The notes beneath the pieces were generated by a model. The model saw only the letters and a program-made list of their open reading frames with translations, had not been told where the DNA came from and searched no databases. This document shows, piece after piece, positions 10,310 through 20,598 of a DNA stretch of 64,000 nt. The stretch is taken from NCBI GenBank assembly GCA_032622095.1, contig CP136067.1, positions 48,093,549 through 48,157,548 on the forward strand, given 5' to 3'. Each line of letters opens with the position of its first letter. Position 1 is the first letter of the stretch. The position numbers and the translations under genes are program-made. This DNA comes from Siphonodentalium dalli (lineage: Eukaryota > Mollusca > Scaphopoda > Gadilida > Siphonodentaliidae).

Positions 10310-11027
10310 TTAATTTTATGCTTAGCGTCAAATGTCGCATTTCCTTTTTTGACAGTAAATAATAATGAATTTGTTAACTTTTTGGCACAATGTACAATGT
10401 CCTAATGAGTGTTCCATATGAACATTCAGATAGGAACATTTACTCTAAGTTAACCATGGCCTATTTAGCTCAAACAGCATTGATTAAAAGGCAGCAAAAT
10501 GAGTACAGCCACTTTTGGCTCAGATTCATATTAATCTGAGGGCATTTGGGGGTGACCTGATTGCTTACTAACTCAGTGTGATTCCATTTATCAACATGTT
10601 TAACCCTCAATAGCAGAATTTGTCAAATGTATTAAACATATTTCATGGAATGGACTTCACAATGGCCTAATTTATACCTAATTTATTATTCACCATGTTA
10701 GCGCTGACATCTGAGCCACTGGCTGTCAAATCTCAATCAAGTGTCCACACTGGGCTGAATGCCTAATGGGGTATGTGACAGTAGTACTGCCATGAGGCAA
10801 TATATATATATATATATAAGTTGATAAATGGAAAAACGCTTCTAGTCACAAGTGGTATTCAACTGCTAATATCGCAAAAACATTTTACACTCGTTGTTGG
10901 ATTTTGAAGCATATATAGTCATAGCTCAAAACGAATGAATATTCTAAAGATTCATAAAATTGTTTTTAAAAAAGAATTTGAATTTGATACAAATTCAGGT
11001 CAAATTGTGCACAAAAAAAAAAAATCA
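10310..11027. other. No gene seen; short (TA)n
   Basis: A (TA)n run lies at about 10801-10818 and an A-run at 11013-11024. No coding signal. Confidence 0.5.
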
Positions 11028-11392
11028 GAACAAATAAGCAAGAATACCACTTAGGCTCCAAAGGTATTGAGCGCAATATCAGCCCAATATATCTTTTGAG
11101 TGCTAGGGCCCTCTCAATGAGAGTATCTTCCAATAAAACGGGAAGACTTGCTTAATAAGCAGATTACAAAATATAACTGGTGCTGCTCTGGTATGAACTT
11201 GTAAGGTACTAATTGGAATTACAGAGACCCCATGTTGGCCACAAGACTAAAATACCATACTTTCTGAACAAATAAGCAAGAATACCACTTAGGCTCCAAA
11301 AGGTATTGAGTGCAATATCAGCCCAATATATCTTTTGAGTGCTAGGGCCCTCTCCACGAGAGAATCTTCCAATAAAAGGGGAAGACTTGCTT
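11028..11392. repeat. Direct repeat pair of about 125 bp
   Basis: gaacaaataagcaagaatac to gggaagacttgctt occurs at 11028-11152 and 11266-11391 with few differences and a 113-bp spacer of unrelated sequence. Confidence 0.85.
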
Positions 11393-11821
11393 CATTGAAT
11401 CAAGTACTAACTAACTAGTCTTACTGCACAAAGTGACTAATCAATCACGTTTCCTGTTAATATATTAATTCAATATAGTAACCAATGACAGTGGTTGGAC
11501 ACTTTTCTATTTAAAATCACTGTAGTATGCAAGTCGAGTTGTAATTCTGTTAGTCATTCAAGTAGGACGTTATCTATGTTCTGATTGACTACTGCTTAGA
11601 GTGTTTAAATTGATTATGAGATTAAGTATACGGTACTCAAGTACATGTATGTGTATTTACTTAAACTAGTCAGTATGGTTAGTCACTATAGCCAGTCAGT
11701 CTGGTTAGTCATTTTAGCAGACTATAGTTTGGAAAACCATCACCAGATATGGAAACAAAATTTAAGAAGTAGATGATAAATTATCAGGTTTTATTAAATA
11801 TTTAAATACATGTATATAATT
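11393..11821. other. No gene seen
   Basis: AT-rich flank of the foldback element, with short repeated gttagtca words. Confidence 0.4.
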
Positions 11822-13354
11822 TATAAACACCTCAAAAAAAGAAAGTTATCCCTCAAATAATACCCTGTATCTCCTACCTTATTCATCCCATCATCTTGAA
11901 ATTTTGAATGAATTGAGAACATGGAAAATGCAGCACATTGTGTGAGTTAATGTTAATTATTCCAATGGTTTTCTAACCTTCTTCTCAATGTTGCTTGATT
12001 GGTAAATTTGCCATGGCGTTAACCCTTGCTTTGCATGCCATACTGTGCATGGATCCATTTGAGTGAATGCAGCAGACCAGATATGGGGGTTAAAATCATG
12101 CCCCTAAATTCCCCATATATGGCAAGAAACGTGAGCAAAAAGTTAAGGGGGTATGTTTTTGTCCCTAGAAATAAAATCAACTCTTTAAGATTCTGTAACG
12201 CTTGTATCGCTCTGTATCAAGGGTTACTACTGGGACGCAGATAACGACGAGAAATAAAAACGATTTTTTAACTGCTGTAACGCTTGTATCTCTGTATCAA
12301 GGGTTACTACTGGGACGCAGATAACGACGAGAAATAAAAACGATTTTTAACTGCTGTAACGCTTGTATCGCTCTATCAAGGGTTACTACTGGGACGCAGA
12401 TAACGATGAGAAATAAAAACGATTTTTTAACTGCTGTAACGCTTGTATCGCTCTGTATCAAGGGTTACTACTGGGACGCAGATAACGATGAGAAATAAAA
12501 ACGATTTTTTAACTGCTGTAACGCTTGTATCGCTCTGTATCAAGTGTTACTACTGGGACGCAGATAACGATGAGAAATAAAAACGAAATAAAAACTGCTG
12601 TAACGCTTGTATCGCTCTGCATCAGAGCGATACATGCGTTACTACTGAGACGCAGATAATCACTGGAAATAAAAACGATTTTTTAACTGCTGTAACGCAT
12701 GTATCACTCTGTATCAAGGTTTACTACTGGGACGCAGATAATCACTAGAAATAAAATCAACTCTTTAAGATTCTGTATCAAGGGTTACTACTGGGACGCA
12801 GATAACGACGAGAAATAAAAACGATTTTTTAACTGCTGTAACGCTTGTATCACTCTGTATCAAGGTTTACTACTGGGACGCAGATAATCACTAGAAATAA
12901 AATCAACTCTGTAAGATTCTGTAACGCTTGTATCGCTCTGTATCAAGGGTTACTACTGGGACGCAGATAATCACTAGAAAAAAATCAACTCTGTAAGATT
13001 CTGTAACGCTTGTTTCGCTCTGTATCAAGGGTTACTACTGAGACGCAGATAACGATGAGATATAAAAACATATTTTGTCAGCTCCTGTAACGCTTGTCCC
13101 GCTCTGTATCAAGGCTTTCTACATGGGACAAAAACATACCCCCTTAACTTTTTGCTCACGTTTCTTGCCATATCTAAAATTCCCACAACAACTTGGTCAA
13201 GTTCAACCAAAATTATTCCATCAGTAATAAGGCCAGTGATAATGTTCCAATCAAGTAACATCAAGAAGAAGGCTAGAAAACTATCAGGACAAATGAATAA
13301 AATATGACATACAGGGTATTATATGAGGAATTAACTTTTTTTGAGGTGTTTATA
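11822..13354. mobile_element. Foldback-type DNA element with an internal tandem array
   Basis: The ends are inverted copies: tataaacacctcaaaaaaag at 11822 matches the complement of 13335-13354, and similarity continues for about 45 bp to taccctgta. Further in, the segment around gttttctaaccttcttct (about 11970) is the complement of about 13265-13285. A nearly perfect 50-bp inverted pair lies at 12114-12164 and 13126-13174. The arms enclose about 950 bp of 82-bp tandem repeats. No transposase is present, so it is non-autonomous. A TA target duplication is possible but not proven. The right end lies 12 bp from the stop codon of the TRPT1-like gene, placing the element in that gene's 3' flank or 3' UTR. 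Confidence 0.75.
12180..13125. repeat. 82-bp tandem array inside the foldback element
   Basis: The unit gtaacgcttgtatcgctctg, tatcaagggttactactggg, acgcagataac... repeats about twelve times with small deletions. One unit (about 12617-12645) has a local inversion, gctctgcatcagagc. Confidence 0.9.
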
Positions 13355-13365
13355 TGGTTTCAAGT

Positions 13366-16300
13366 TCAACATCTCCTGTCTTTATATGCCAAGAAGTATT
13401 TTGGATGAATGACCCCATTCACACCTTTTGTGACGATGTCACCCGATCCAGTTTCCCAGAATTCAATACCATCTGTAAAGAAACATCACTATTATTAGTA
13501 ACAGTTTTACTAATTATTTACTCTTCATGAGTAGTTCCTGCACAGAATGTTCAGGTGGTTGTGATATCATCTATTTAATAGTATAATCATTAATGAAACA
13601 TCAGTAATAGACTGCTAGTAATGGTAAGCAGTAAGCAGAATTTGGGTGATTTTGAAGTAACATAAGATTCATACCCCTCTGTTAACTTGACACTTGTTCA
13701 TGAGCCCATTTTAACTGGTACTCAGGAGTCAATAACATTAGCATCAATTATTCCAAATTTGATTATTTCTTAGCAAAAATGACAAATTAAAATAAGCCTT
13801 TGCCTTGCTCACTCATGACATATTTTTCCGTATCCACGCAAATACACTTATATCACTTAAAATTGAGTAAAACTTACCCTTTAAACATTCCTTCATGTCT
13901 AAAAAGATCAAGCGATCCCAGTTCAAATTTGTCTTAACTGGAATGATATAAAAGCATCAAGGTAAATCGAACTGTCGTAGCACTGTTTTAGTTACATTGT
14001 AATATGTATTCAAAAGAGAATGAAATATTGATGATGTTTTGATTGAACAAGTTTTAATTTGAATAATCTGAAACTGATGATTGTCAATGAGAAACAAATT
14101 TAATTTGATTGTCAACAAAAACATGGTCCTAAGTACGCTACTACTACTGCTCACAATCAGAAGAATACTCAAAATAAAATGTGTACCTTTGTCCTGGTTC
14201 CATCTGTGGAGGTGGATGTGGCTCCTCCCTTGCCTCTTTAATCCCTGTAAAATGTGACATGACATTAGTAAAAGTTAGTAACGAAAACTGATGCTGGTAT
14301 GTGAGATTATTTAGGACCGTGTGATATTTTGTGAAAAAGTATCCCCTTTTTTTATACCCCACGCCTCTCCCTGACTGTAATTAAGTTGTGGTGTGTGGTA
14401 TATATGAGTCAGTTTGTCTGTCCGTCTCTTCATATGAGCTTGTATTCCTGTATTTTTCAGTCAATTTTGTTTTAAACCTGGCACTGATATATATTCATTG
14501 AACAAGTTTTTTTCCTTGGAACTGGTCCGGAATCTTTCATAAAGAATGCTATACATTCAATAGCCCATTGCAATACATATTAAAGGCCCTTAATGATAAT
14601 GGAAATACTATTTATTCGTGTTGGTCTTGGTCTAACAAACTATGTATGATTCTCACCTCTCTTTGAATATTCCCGATACATCGGGAATACGTCCCATGGA
14701 ATATTGTTTCCACTTCTTGAAATGGGTGCATCCCAAATTCTGGCTTTTTGATCTTTAAAAGAAAAGTTAGACTCTATAAGAAAAGAACCACTGTAAATCT
14801 GTAAAAATTAATGTGAAATACTAAAGAATACTGTCGCCCTTAAAGTAATTTTCCATTTGCAGTGCATATTGATTTTCATTTTCCATATACTGTTTTGAGG
14901 TTTGTTTGTTGCAAATATTCTTTCTTACAAGTAAACATTTATAAACCATTTTTAGTTATAAAAATATTAATGGATTAGTACCGTTACAAAATTAGCTACA
15001 TTTTCTGTCCCATTTCTTGAACAAAATTGGAAAACAGATTATTTCTAAGTGGTCTCTCTGGCTCAAAAGTATGTTTATAACAATGAAGGTATACATAAAG
15101 TTCAAGGAAGAGATAAATCATCTTTACTTATGCAATTTCCAAAGTATTAACCAGTTAACCACTTACATCTGCATACGAATGTCCTTGATGTGCACGATAT
15201 AGCCACACACTGTTCATTTTCTTCACTTCGAGGCGTTCATTCCTCTCGAGGAGAGGAATTATTTTAGCTATTTTCAGCATGCCAAATTTTGATTTAAATT
15301 GGCTCTGTCTGGCCACCTCATGGACTTTCAAGAATATAGGTGTTGTAATTTTTATATATTAAAATAGAAATCTGAATCAAGATCAAGGATGGAGATAAAT
15401 GACTATATTTGCATTTTAAGGTCAAAATTTAGAGCCGGGAGGGTCTTAACCAAATGACCAACTGTTACACATTCTCATGTCTAAACCTATATTATAAATT
15501 ATTCCATGACCATGCATGGTATAAATAGAGGATCTACAAAATATAAAATAAATTTATTGATGTTTTTAGCATCGACCTGACTATCCTGGCATGTATTTTT
15601 ACATCAGCAAAACTCCATCGTTAACATGCTCACCTTTGTCGCGTTTTAGTTGGTGGCCATGTCTCGCCAACTTTACGAAAAATCAACCAATATCATTGGC
15701 GCTTGATTCTGTAAAAAAAAAAAAAAATTGATAAAAAAAAATTGCTTTTCAATTTTATATTCAGCATGTCTCCCCCTTTGATTGGGATATGCATATTCAC
15801 CAGTTAGATGAATATGGGCCCTAGCACTAAGAACAATCCACGAGGGATTATGCTCAGCTTAAGCGGTATTCGTGCTGAACAGACTTTTTGAAGTGAATTT
15901 TTATTTTAACATTAATAGACATTTCTGAATGACAAACTGATTACCAATTTATGCATAACTATGCGAGAAGTGAGATCTCTGTACATACTCCTACAAAGCA
16001 TGATGATACATACATTTGCCAGCCTTAATTCAAATATCAGGACCAGCATAACAACATGGACATGTATGTAGCACTATCACATGTGCGGGGAAAACCCTAA
16101 GTCAGCTATGCCTGAGTCATGTCAAGATGCAAGAGGATCACCAAAATCCAAAGGTATAGTCCTATATAGACATATATGAAGGGCCCTTAAAAGTTTGAAC
16201 CCCCAATTGGAGCCCGTACAGGGAAAACCTAAGTCGGCTATACCTGAGGCAGATGCAGGAGGGTATGCCCAAAATCCAAAGGTATAGTCCTATATAGACA

Positions 16301-16369
16301 ATATCTGTGAAGGGCCATTAAAACACTCACCTCTGATGTTGTTTTCTGCCATTTTCTGGGAAGTTGAAT
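13366..16369 (-). CDS. TRPT1: tRNA 2'-phosphotransferase (TRPT1/KptA-like), seven exons with one in-frame TGA
   Basis: Exons, in transcript order: 16369-16331 (ATG at 16352-16350), 15708-15634, 15324-15167, 14752-14657, 14244-14187, 13937-13878, 13472-13366. All have AG acceptors and GT donors, and phase is consistent throughout, about 192 codons. Family motifs occur in order: LARHGH (exon 2, the N-terminal R-H pair), WLYRAHQGHS (exon 3, compare IRANQGHS), IFHGTYSR (exon 4), GLKRQGRSHIHLH (exon 5), RLIFLDMKECLK (exon 6), DGIEFWETG and IHPKYF (exon 7). The enzyme transfers the 2'-phosphate at spliced tRNA junctions to NAD+. An in-frame TGA (15685-15683) in exon 2 precedes the R-H pair: pseudogene, sequence error or alternative start. 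The usual GMR arginine before the exon 6 strand appears replaced by Lys/Thr. Confidence 0.75.
16083..16322. repeat. Tandem duplication of about 110-130 bp in TRPT1 intron 1
   Basis: ggggaaaaccctaagtcagc... to gaagggcccttaaaa (16085-16192) is repeated as agggaaaacctaagtcggct... to gaagggccattaaaa (16218-16322). Both contain aaaatccaaaggtatagtcc. Confidence 0.8.
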
Positions 16370-16475
16370 CTGTGGAATATTTAATTTTATAATATAAATA
16401 TAATTTCCAACATGCCATGCTAGCCATATCATTCACCCACCTATGATACCAATGAAATTGAAAATTTGGGTAGAA

Positions 16476-16501
16476 CCCCCCCCCCCCCCCCCCCCCCCCC
16501 C
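16476..16501. repeat. Run of 26 C
   Basis: A homopolymer just upstream of TRPT1 exon 1 on its coding (minus) strand. Its length may be an assembly artefact. Confidence 0.9.
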
Positions 16502-16884
16502 ACCATAGTGGGAAAATTGGTGCACATATATAGGTGAAATGACATGGGGGAATGTCACAGGGTAGGTGCCTTTGACCTCAAGTGACTTGGAGAGGCACCC
16601 ATATTTAGTAATAAAGAGCGTTTATTGTCAGCTTAAAAGATAGAATGTAACTTATACGGAGAGTCATGCAAGGCCAAAAAAAATTATACCTGTGTTCGGG
16701 GTCCCACTCTCTGAGAATTAGGGTACGGTAGGTAGATTATTATTTTTTTATTTTCTGTAATACTGTGGACATTGAAATTATATCTGTTCACAAAGTACTT
16801 AGGCTGATAAAATCCTACGTGTATCAATGTAAAGTTTAGGTATATAATCCAATAGTGTCAAAATATATTAATTTGATGATTTTA

Positions 16885-17690
16885 TTGGGGGGGGGATCCG
16901 GAAAAAAACTGCGGGACACAACGTACCGGGGGTGGGGGCTGGTACATAGGCGTCAACAAATTTACACTTAAATGTTTTCCTTATTCATTTAGGGGGGGGG
17001 GGTTGTCGGAAAAAATTTGCATGTAATTTTTTTCCAAATATGTATTTTCAGACTCACAACTTCAATTTTCTCTCATTTTATGGAATATGGATTAACCTTA
17101 ATATCCAAATCATATATACATGAGTAGTACAATCCACCTAAAACAAATTTGGATAACCACTGTCTTGGATTACATGTGATATTGACCCCATTAACCCTCT
17201 TAATAATGCCGACTATGTCAGTGTCTACCAGTCGAATGCAGAATTCTACCCTGCGATCGCTTATCTGGCAAATTTTTACTGCAGAACCATCCCATGTATT
17301 AAACAATTTCTCCTGCAATGATATCAGAAAACAGTTATATGCTGGTATCTCACTCATCTCATTTGCATCTTTTTCAAAGTCGAGGTAATGACTAGTTGTC
17401 ATTTTTTAAAGTGCATACAAAGCGTTGCGATCACCAATATACATGTTTGTACATGTCATGACATCACGAGGTACAAATCTGCGTTCTACACTGGTAGACA
17501 ATGACCATTTTTGTCATAATAATCTAAACTAAGTTACCAAGCACCTTCTCGTGAATTGTATGCTCCGGTGTTTTTTTCCGGTTTCCGGTCAAACCGAGTT
17601 GTTATCCGGCTGGGGTAGATTTGATTTTTCTGGGGGGGGGGGGGGGGGGGTGGGCAAATGTGCAGTTTTGGGGGGGGGGGGGGGTACCCA
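16885..17690. repeat. Cluster of long G runs
   Basis: Runs of about 9 G (16887), 10 G (16992), 19 G (17632-17650) and 15 G (17670-17684) occur near repeated ccggaaaaaaactg or its complement. It looks like scattered copies of one degenerate unit. The 156-codon frame crossing it is low-complexity. Confidence 0.7.
17088..17402 (-). CDS. Orphan coding exon, unknown product
   Basis: A 109-codon frame from an ATG in an A-rich context (aaaaATGAC), with ordinary amino-acid composition and no repeats, so it looks coding. A plausible donor (AAG|GTTAAT) follows DLDIK at 17088; the frame otherwise ends at 17073. Recognisable features are only a short beta-rich stretch, VEFCIRLVDTDIVGIIKRV near the middle and FVLGGLYYSCIYDLDI at the end, which could fit a small OB-like fold, but I recognise no family. 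If spliced to the 39-bp exon at 16369-16331 and then to 15708-15634, the frame stays open through IQLPRKWQKTTSE and a short tail, then stops at a TAA. That frame differs from the TRPT1 frame of the same exons. Confidence 0.35.
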
Positions 17691-18333
17691 AACCGAAGAA
17701 AACAGTTTTTTCACCCTGTGTCTGCAGTTTTTTTCCGGCCCCCTGTCTGGGCTGATGCAAATTTACTGGACGATCAAAAAGTTCAGGGTATGCACCTTTA
17801 AGATAGGGTATCTAGGGAGATCCCAAACACATATTTTAAGTCGCTCTTCAAAAGCTTTCGGCCTTAGGTCTTCCTCAGTTGATATAATTCAGACAAAATC
17901 ACATGATGGCATTCAGATAAATACTCAAACTCAAGTGATTTTATTTGATAATCAATTCATAAGTTACAATATGGTAATGGGGCTCTGTGGAAGCCATGGC
18001 TTATGGGTCAGAGCCCTATAATAATACAATAATTATAATATAGACATAAACTACATGTGGGTGCAAGTGCAAGAGGAGAAGAACAGTTCAGAGAGAGAGA
18101 GAACGAGATGTAGGGTGGGGTGGTAAATGGTGTGCATAATATGTTGAAGATATGCTCATAAGTGGTAGAACTATATGTTACTTGATTTCATGAAACATTA
18201 TTTCAATTTAATGAATGTGTCAGGATGTGACTGAATCACCAGTGGAGCTCAGTTGATTTGGGCTAAGAATATGGAAGTTTGTTTATTTTTTATTCTTTGA
18301 TGAATAATATAGAAGGTCATTAACACATATGGA
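17691..18333. other. No gene seen; probable LINE 3' flank
   Basis: Downstream (minus-strand sense) of the LINE ORF. The minus strand carries ctgaggaagacctaaggccg followed by aaagc near 17845-17880, resembling a structured 3' UTR, and a GA-rich run lies at 18093-18108. Confidence 0.35.
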
Positions 18334-19229
18334 TCAATTATGATAATAGTCGTTGATAAAGTGATCTTTTAGATATTTGGGGTAGTCAATACATGTTTCA
18401 ATGCGTAATCTGCAATCTTCAGGGAGGCTATTCCATAATGCTCGGGCTTTGTTTTGAGATTGCGTTTTTTGATGGTTTGGTCCTTTTAAATTCATGATAT
18501 AGATTACCTTTTGATTTTGAGCGAGTATTATGGCTATGTATATCTGCTAGGTTTGTGAATAATTTTGATAAGGAATCAGGTAGTGCTTGTGTATGGCAGT
18601 CATGCAGTATTCTAATTAGCTGCATGTTCCCAATGTCATCAAACATTAGTAGTTTGGCTTGTCTGCAATATATGGAAATATTACTAGTACCATTTTAGAT
18701 AATTTTTAGGGCATTCTCCTGTAATTTTCTGATTTTAGTAAGATATTTTTTGGGTGACGAGCTCCAGATTGCATTAGAGTAGGTCAGGTAGGGTATAATT
18801 AATGATATATACGCGGTTTTCAATGTAGCAGGAACAAAGTCTGATTTTACTGGAAAGTTTAGAGAATATTAAACTTATGTGTTTATCCCAAGATAGATTG
18901 TCTTCAATAGTGACACCTAAAAATTTAGTATTCATCACTTTGACGAATTTTTTCAGTACAGCCCAGGTTGATTTCATGTTTCCTTGATAACGCTCAAATT
19001 TGTTATGGTAATAGCTTCGTTTCGCCATTCTTATTGTAGTGATTAGTCAATTTTTATATGCTTTGTATCTTTCATTGTTATTTTTAGATCTGTTTTGTAA
19101 GAAGTTTCTATACAATTTATTCTTTCTCTTGATTGAGTTAACTATTCCTGCTGTTATCCACGGATTGTTGTTTTGAGTCCTAATTTTCTTTCTAAATTTT
19201 GGAAAGCTGTGATTGTATGCATCACTCAT
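18334..19229 (-). pseudogene. LINE linker plus reverse-transcriptase C-terminal region
   Basis: 19229-19047 gives NPWITAGIVNSIKRKNKLY, the conserved start of the linker. After a frame change, 19028-18774 gives MAKRSYYHNKFERYQGN... and then LGVTIEDNLSWDKHI, the conserved segment after the RT palm. 18646-18428 gives LFTNLADIHSHNTRSK, and the frame continues as ALWNSLPEDCRLRIE... to a TGA at 18336-18334. The FADD-type active site is deleted without loss of frame at about 18950. Confidence 0.75.
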
Positions 19230-20241
19230 ATAATCAATGAAAGTTTCATAGGATGAATTGCAGTCGGTATGTTGTAAACAGTGCCCCAGTCCATAGAGGA
19301 TATCTTATTGATGAAGTTTTGAATGTTCTGATTTGAAAATTCGCGTTGGTAGATGTACATCTCTTTATTTTGGCAGTGTTTATTTTCATGCTCAGTTATT
19401 ATAAGGAATATTGGTAGGCGATCAGATATATCTTCAACAAAAATGCCTGAGTGTTTTGGGGAAGAATGGTGACAGTTGGTGAATATGTTGTCTATTAGGG
19501 TTGCACTGAACTCTGTTATTCGTGTTGGTTTAGTTATCATTGGGAGGAACATAAAGGATTTCAATAGATTGGTGAAATCTTTACCTGCATTATTATCAGA
19601 TCCTAGATTAATATTAAAGTCTCCCAACAAGATACAATCCCGCTTCTCTTTGGTTATTTTCAACATTATAGACTCCATTTTCTCCATGAATTTCTCAAGA
19701 TCTGAACTTGGGGGTCGATATATGCAGCCTACTATTTGTTTTTTCCCTCTATTATTTTCCAGCTCAATGAAAATGCTTTCCAGAAAGTCATTGTTGATAT
19801 TCAAATCAGTTCGGATCTCAGTTTTTAGTGATGAGTTTATATAAAGTCCAACTCCTCCCACTTTATTTTCTCTGTGACTTTCAATCAAGTTATATCCATT
19901 TAATTTCATGAGGTTCATTGGTGAGTCATTAGATAACCATGTTTCAGTAACACCTATAATGTCAAAGTTATGTCTGCAATTGTTTATGAAGGTTGATAAT
20001 CTATGTTCTTACTTATGGATCTCATATTAAAGTGAATCATAGATACTGTTATACTATTGTCAATATGTTTAATTTTGTCATTGAATTCTAATAATAGATA
20101 ATTTGAGGAATTCGGGTAGTCTAACAAACTCGCATTTTCTTCTGAATCATACTCATTTTGGAAATCATCGTTTAATGTAAAGGGGTTTGTTAGAAGTTGT
20201 TTCATGTTTGGCAGATCTAAATGATTGACATTTAGTTTCAT
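19226..20241 (-). pseudogene. LINE endonuclease domain
   Basis: Residues spell the APE-type endonuclease motifs in order: HFNMRSISKN near 20040, TETWL near 19945 (reached after a frameshift at about 19985-20010), GGVGLYI, YRPPSS, GDFNINL, PTRIT...LIDNIFTN and ISDRLPIF. The last motif is normally SDH; here arginine replaces the catalytic histidine, so nicking activity is probably lost. The frame ends at 19226, but the next frame (CNSSYETFIDY, then MSDAYNHSF) continues the linker, showing another indel near 19255. Confidence 0.8.
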
Positions 20242-20269
20242 GTCATATATTGCTAACTTGAAGAGAGCT

Positions 20270-20405
20270 ACTTCTTATTGAAGGGGCAGACTTCTTGGAT
20301 ACAGTGGTAGCAGAACCAAGATGTGTTGTCTTCATCAAGTTTTCGTAGATCAGTTTTATTTAGCTTAGAGCATTTCAAATGAATCCACTGGTCATACAAA
20401 TACAA
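20270..20405 (-). pseudogene. PHD-finger remnant of the LINE
   Basis: Minus-strand translation gives DQWIHLKCSKLNK, then W.CYHC and a CPFNKK tail, ending at a TAG (20270-20268). These are the last ligands of a PHD finger (H..C...W.C..C). The first four cysteines lie beyond the truncation near 20405. Confidence 0.65.
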
Positions 20406-20425
20406 ATAACAACAAAATAGTGAAA

Positions 20426-20598
20426 ACCCCTGTTAAAGAGCGTCGTGGCTTATTGGTGTCATTTCCCGCACATAATCTGCTAAGAATCGCCTCATTATGT
20501 TTCGATAATGTGAATAAACGTTCTCATTTTCAGAACATTATCGACTCAAAATTAGGCGATTCTAAGCAGATTATCTACCTAAAACAAGTTATATTATA
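20426..20598. mobile_element. Hairpin MITE family H, copy 1
   Basis: A palindrome: ccgcacataatctgctaaga / gaatcgcctcatta... and its complement ending tctaagcagattatct, preceded by ttaaagagcgtcgtgg. Related copies lie at 21196-21368 and 63060-63242. Confidence 0.7.

Larger units (their letters stand above)
18334..20405 (-). mobile_element. PHD-endonuclease LINE (CR1/Jockey-like), internally deleted and 5' truncated
   Basis: Read on the minus strand: PHD-finger remnant (20405-20270), apurinic-like endonuclease (20241-19226), linker (19229-18950) and reverse-transcriptase C-terminus (18949-18334). The catalytic palm of the reverse transcriptase is missing: the linker sequence TWAVLKKF runs directly in frame into VMNTKFLGVTIED, which lies after the palm in complete elements. 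Frameshifts occur near 20000 and 19255, and between 19047 and 19028. A PHD finger before the endonuclease is common in CR1-like LINEs of invertebrates. The element is dead. The exact 3' end is not visible. Confidence 0.75.

Noticed and set aside
12026-12244. 72-codon plus-strand frame
   Set aside because: It lies in the foldback element and runs into its tandem array.
17840-17880. Hammerhead-ribozyme-like core on the minus strand (ctgaggaagacctaaggccg then aaag)
   Set aside because: The CUGAUGA core is CTGAGGA and no proper cleavage triplet or third stem is seen. It more likely belongs to a LINE 3' structure.
17551-18021. 156-codon plus-strand frame
   Set aside because: It crosses two long G runs and reads as Gly-rich low-complexity sequence.
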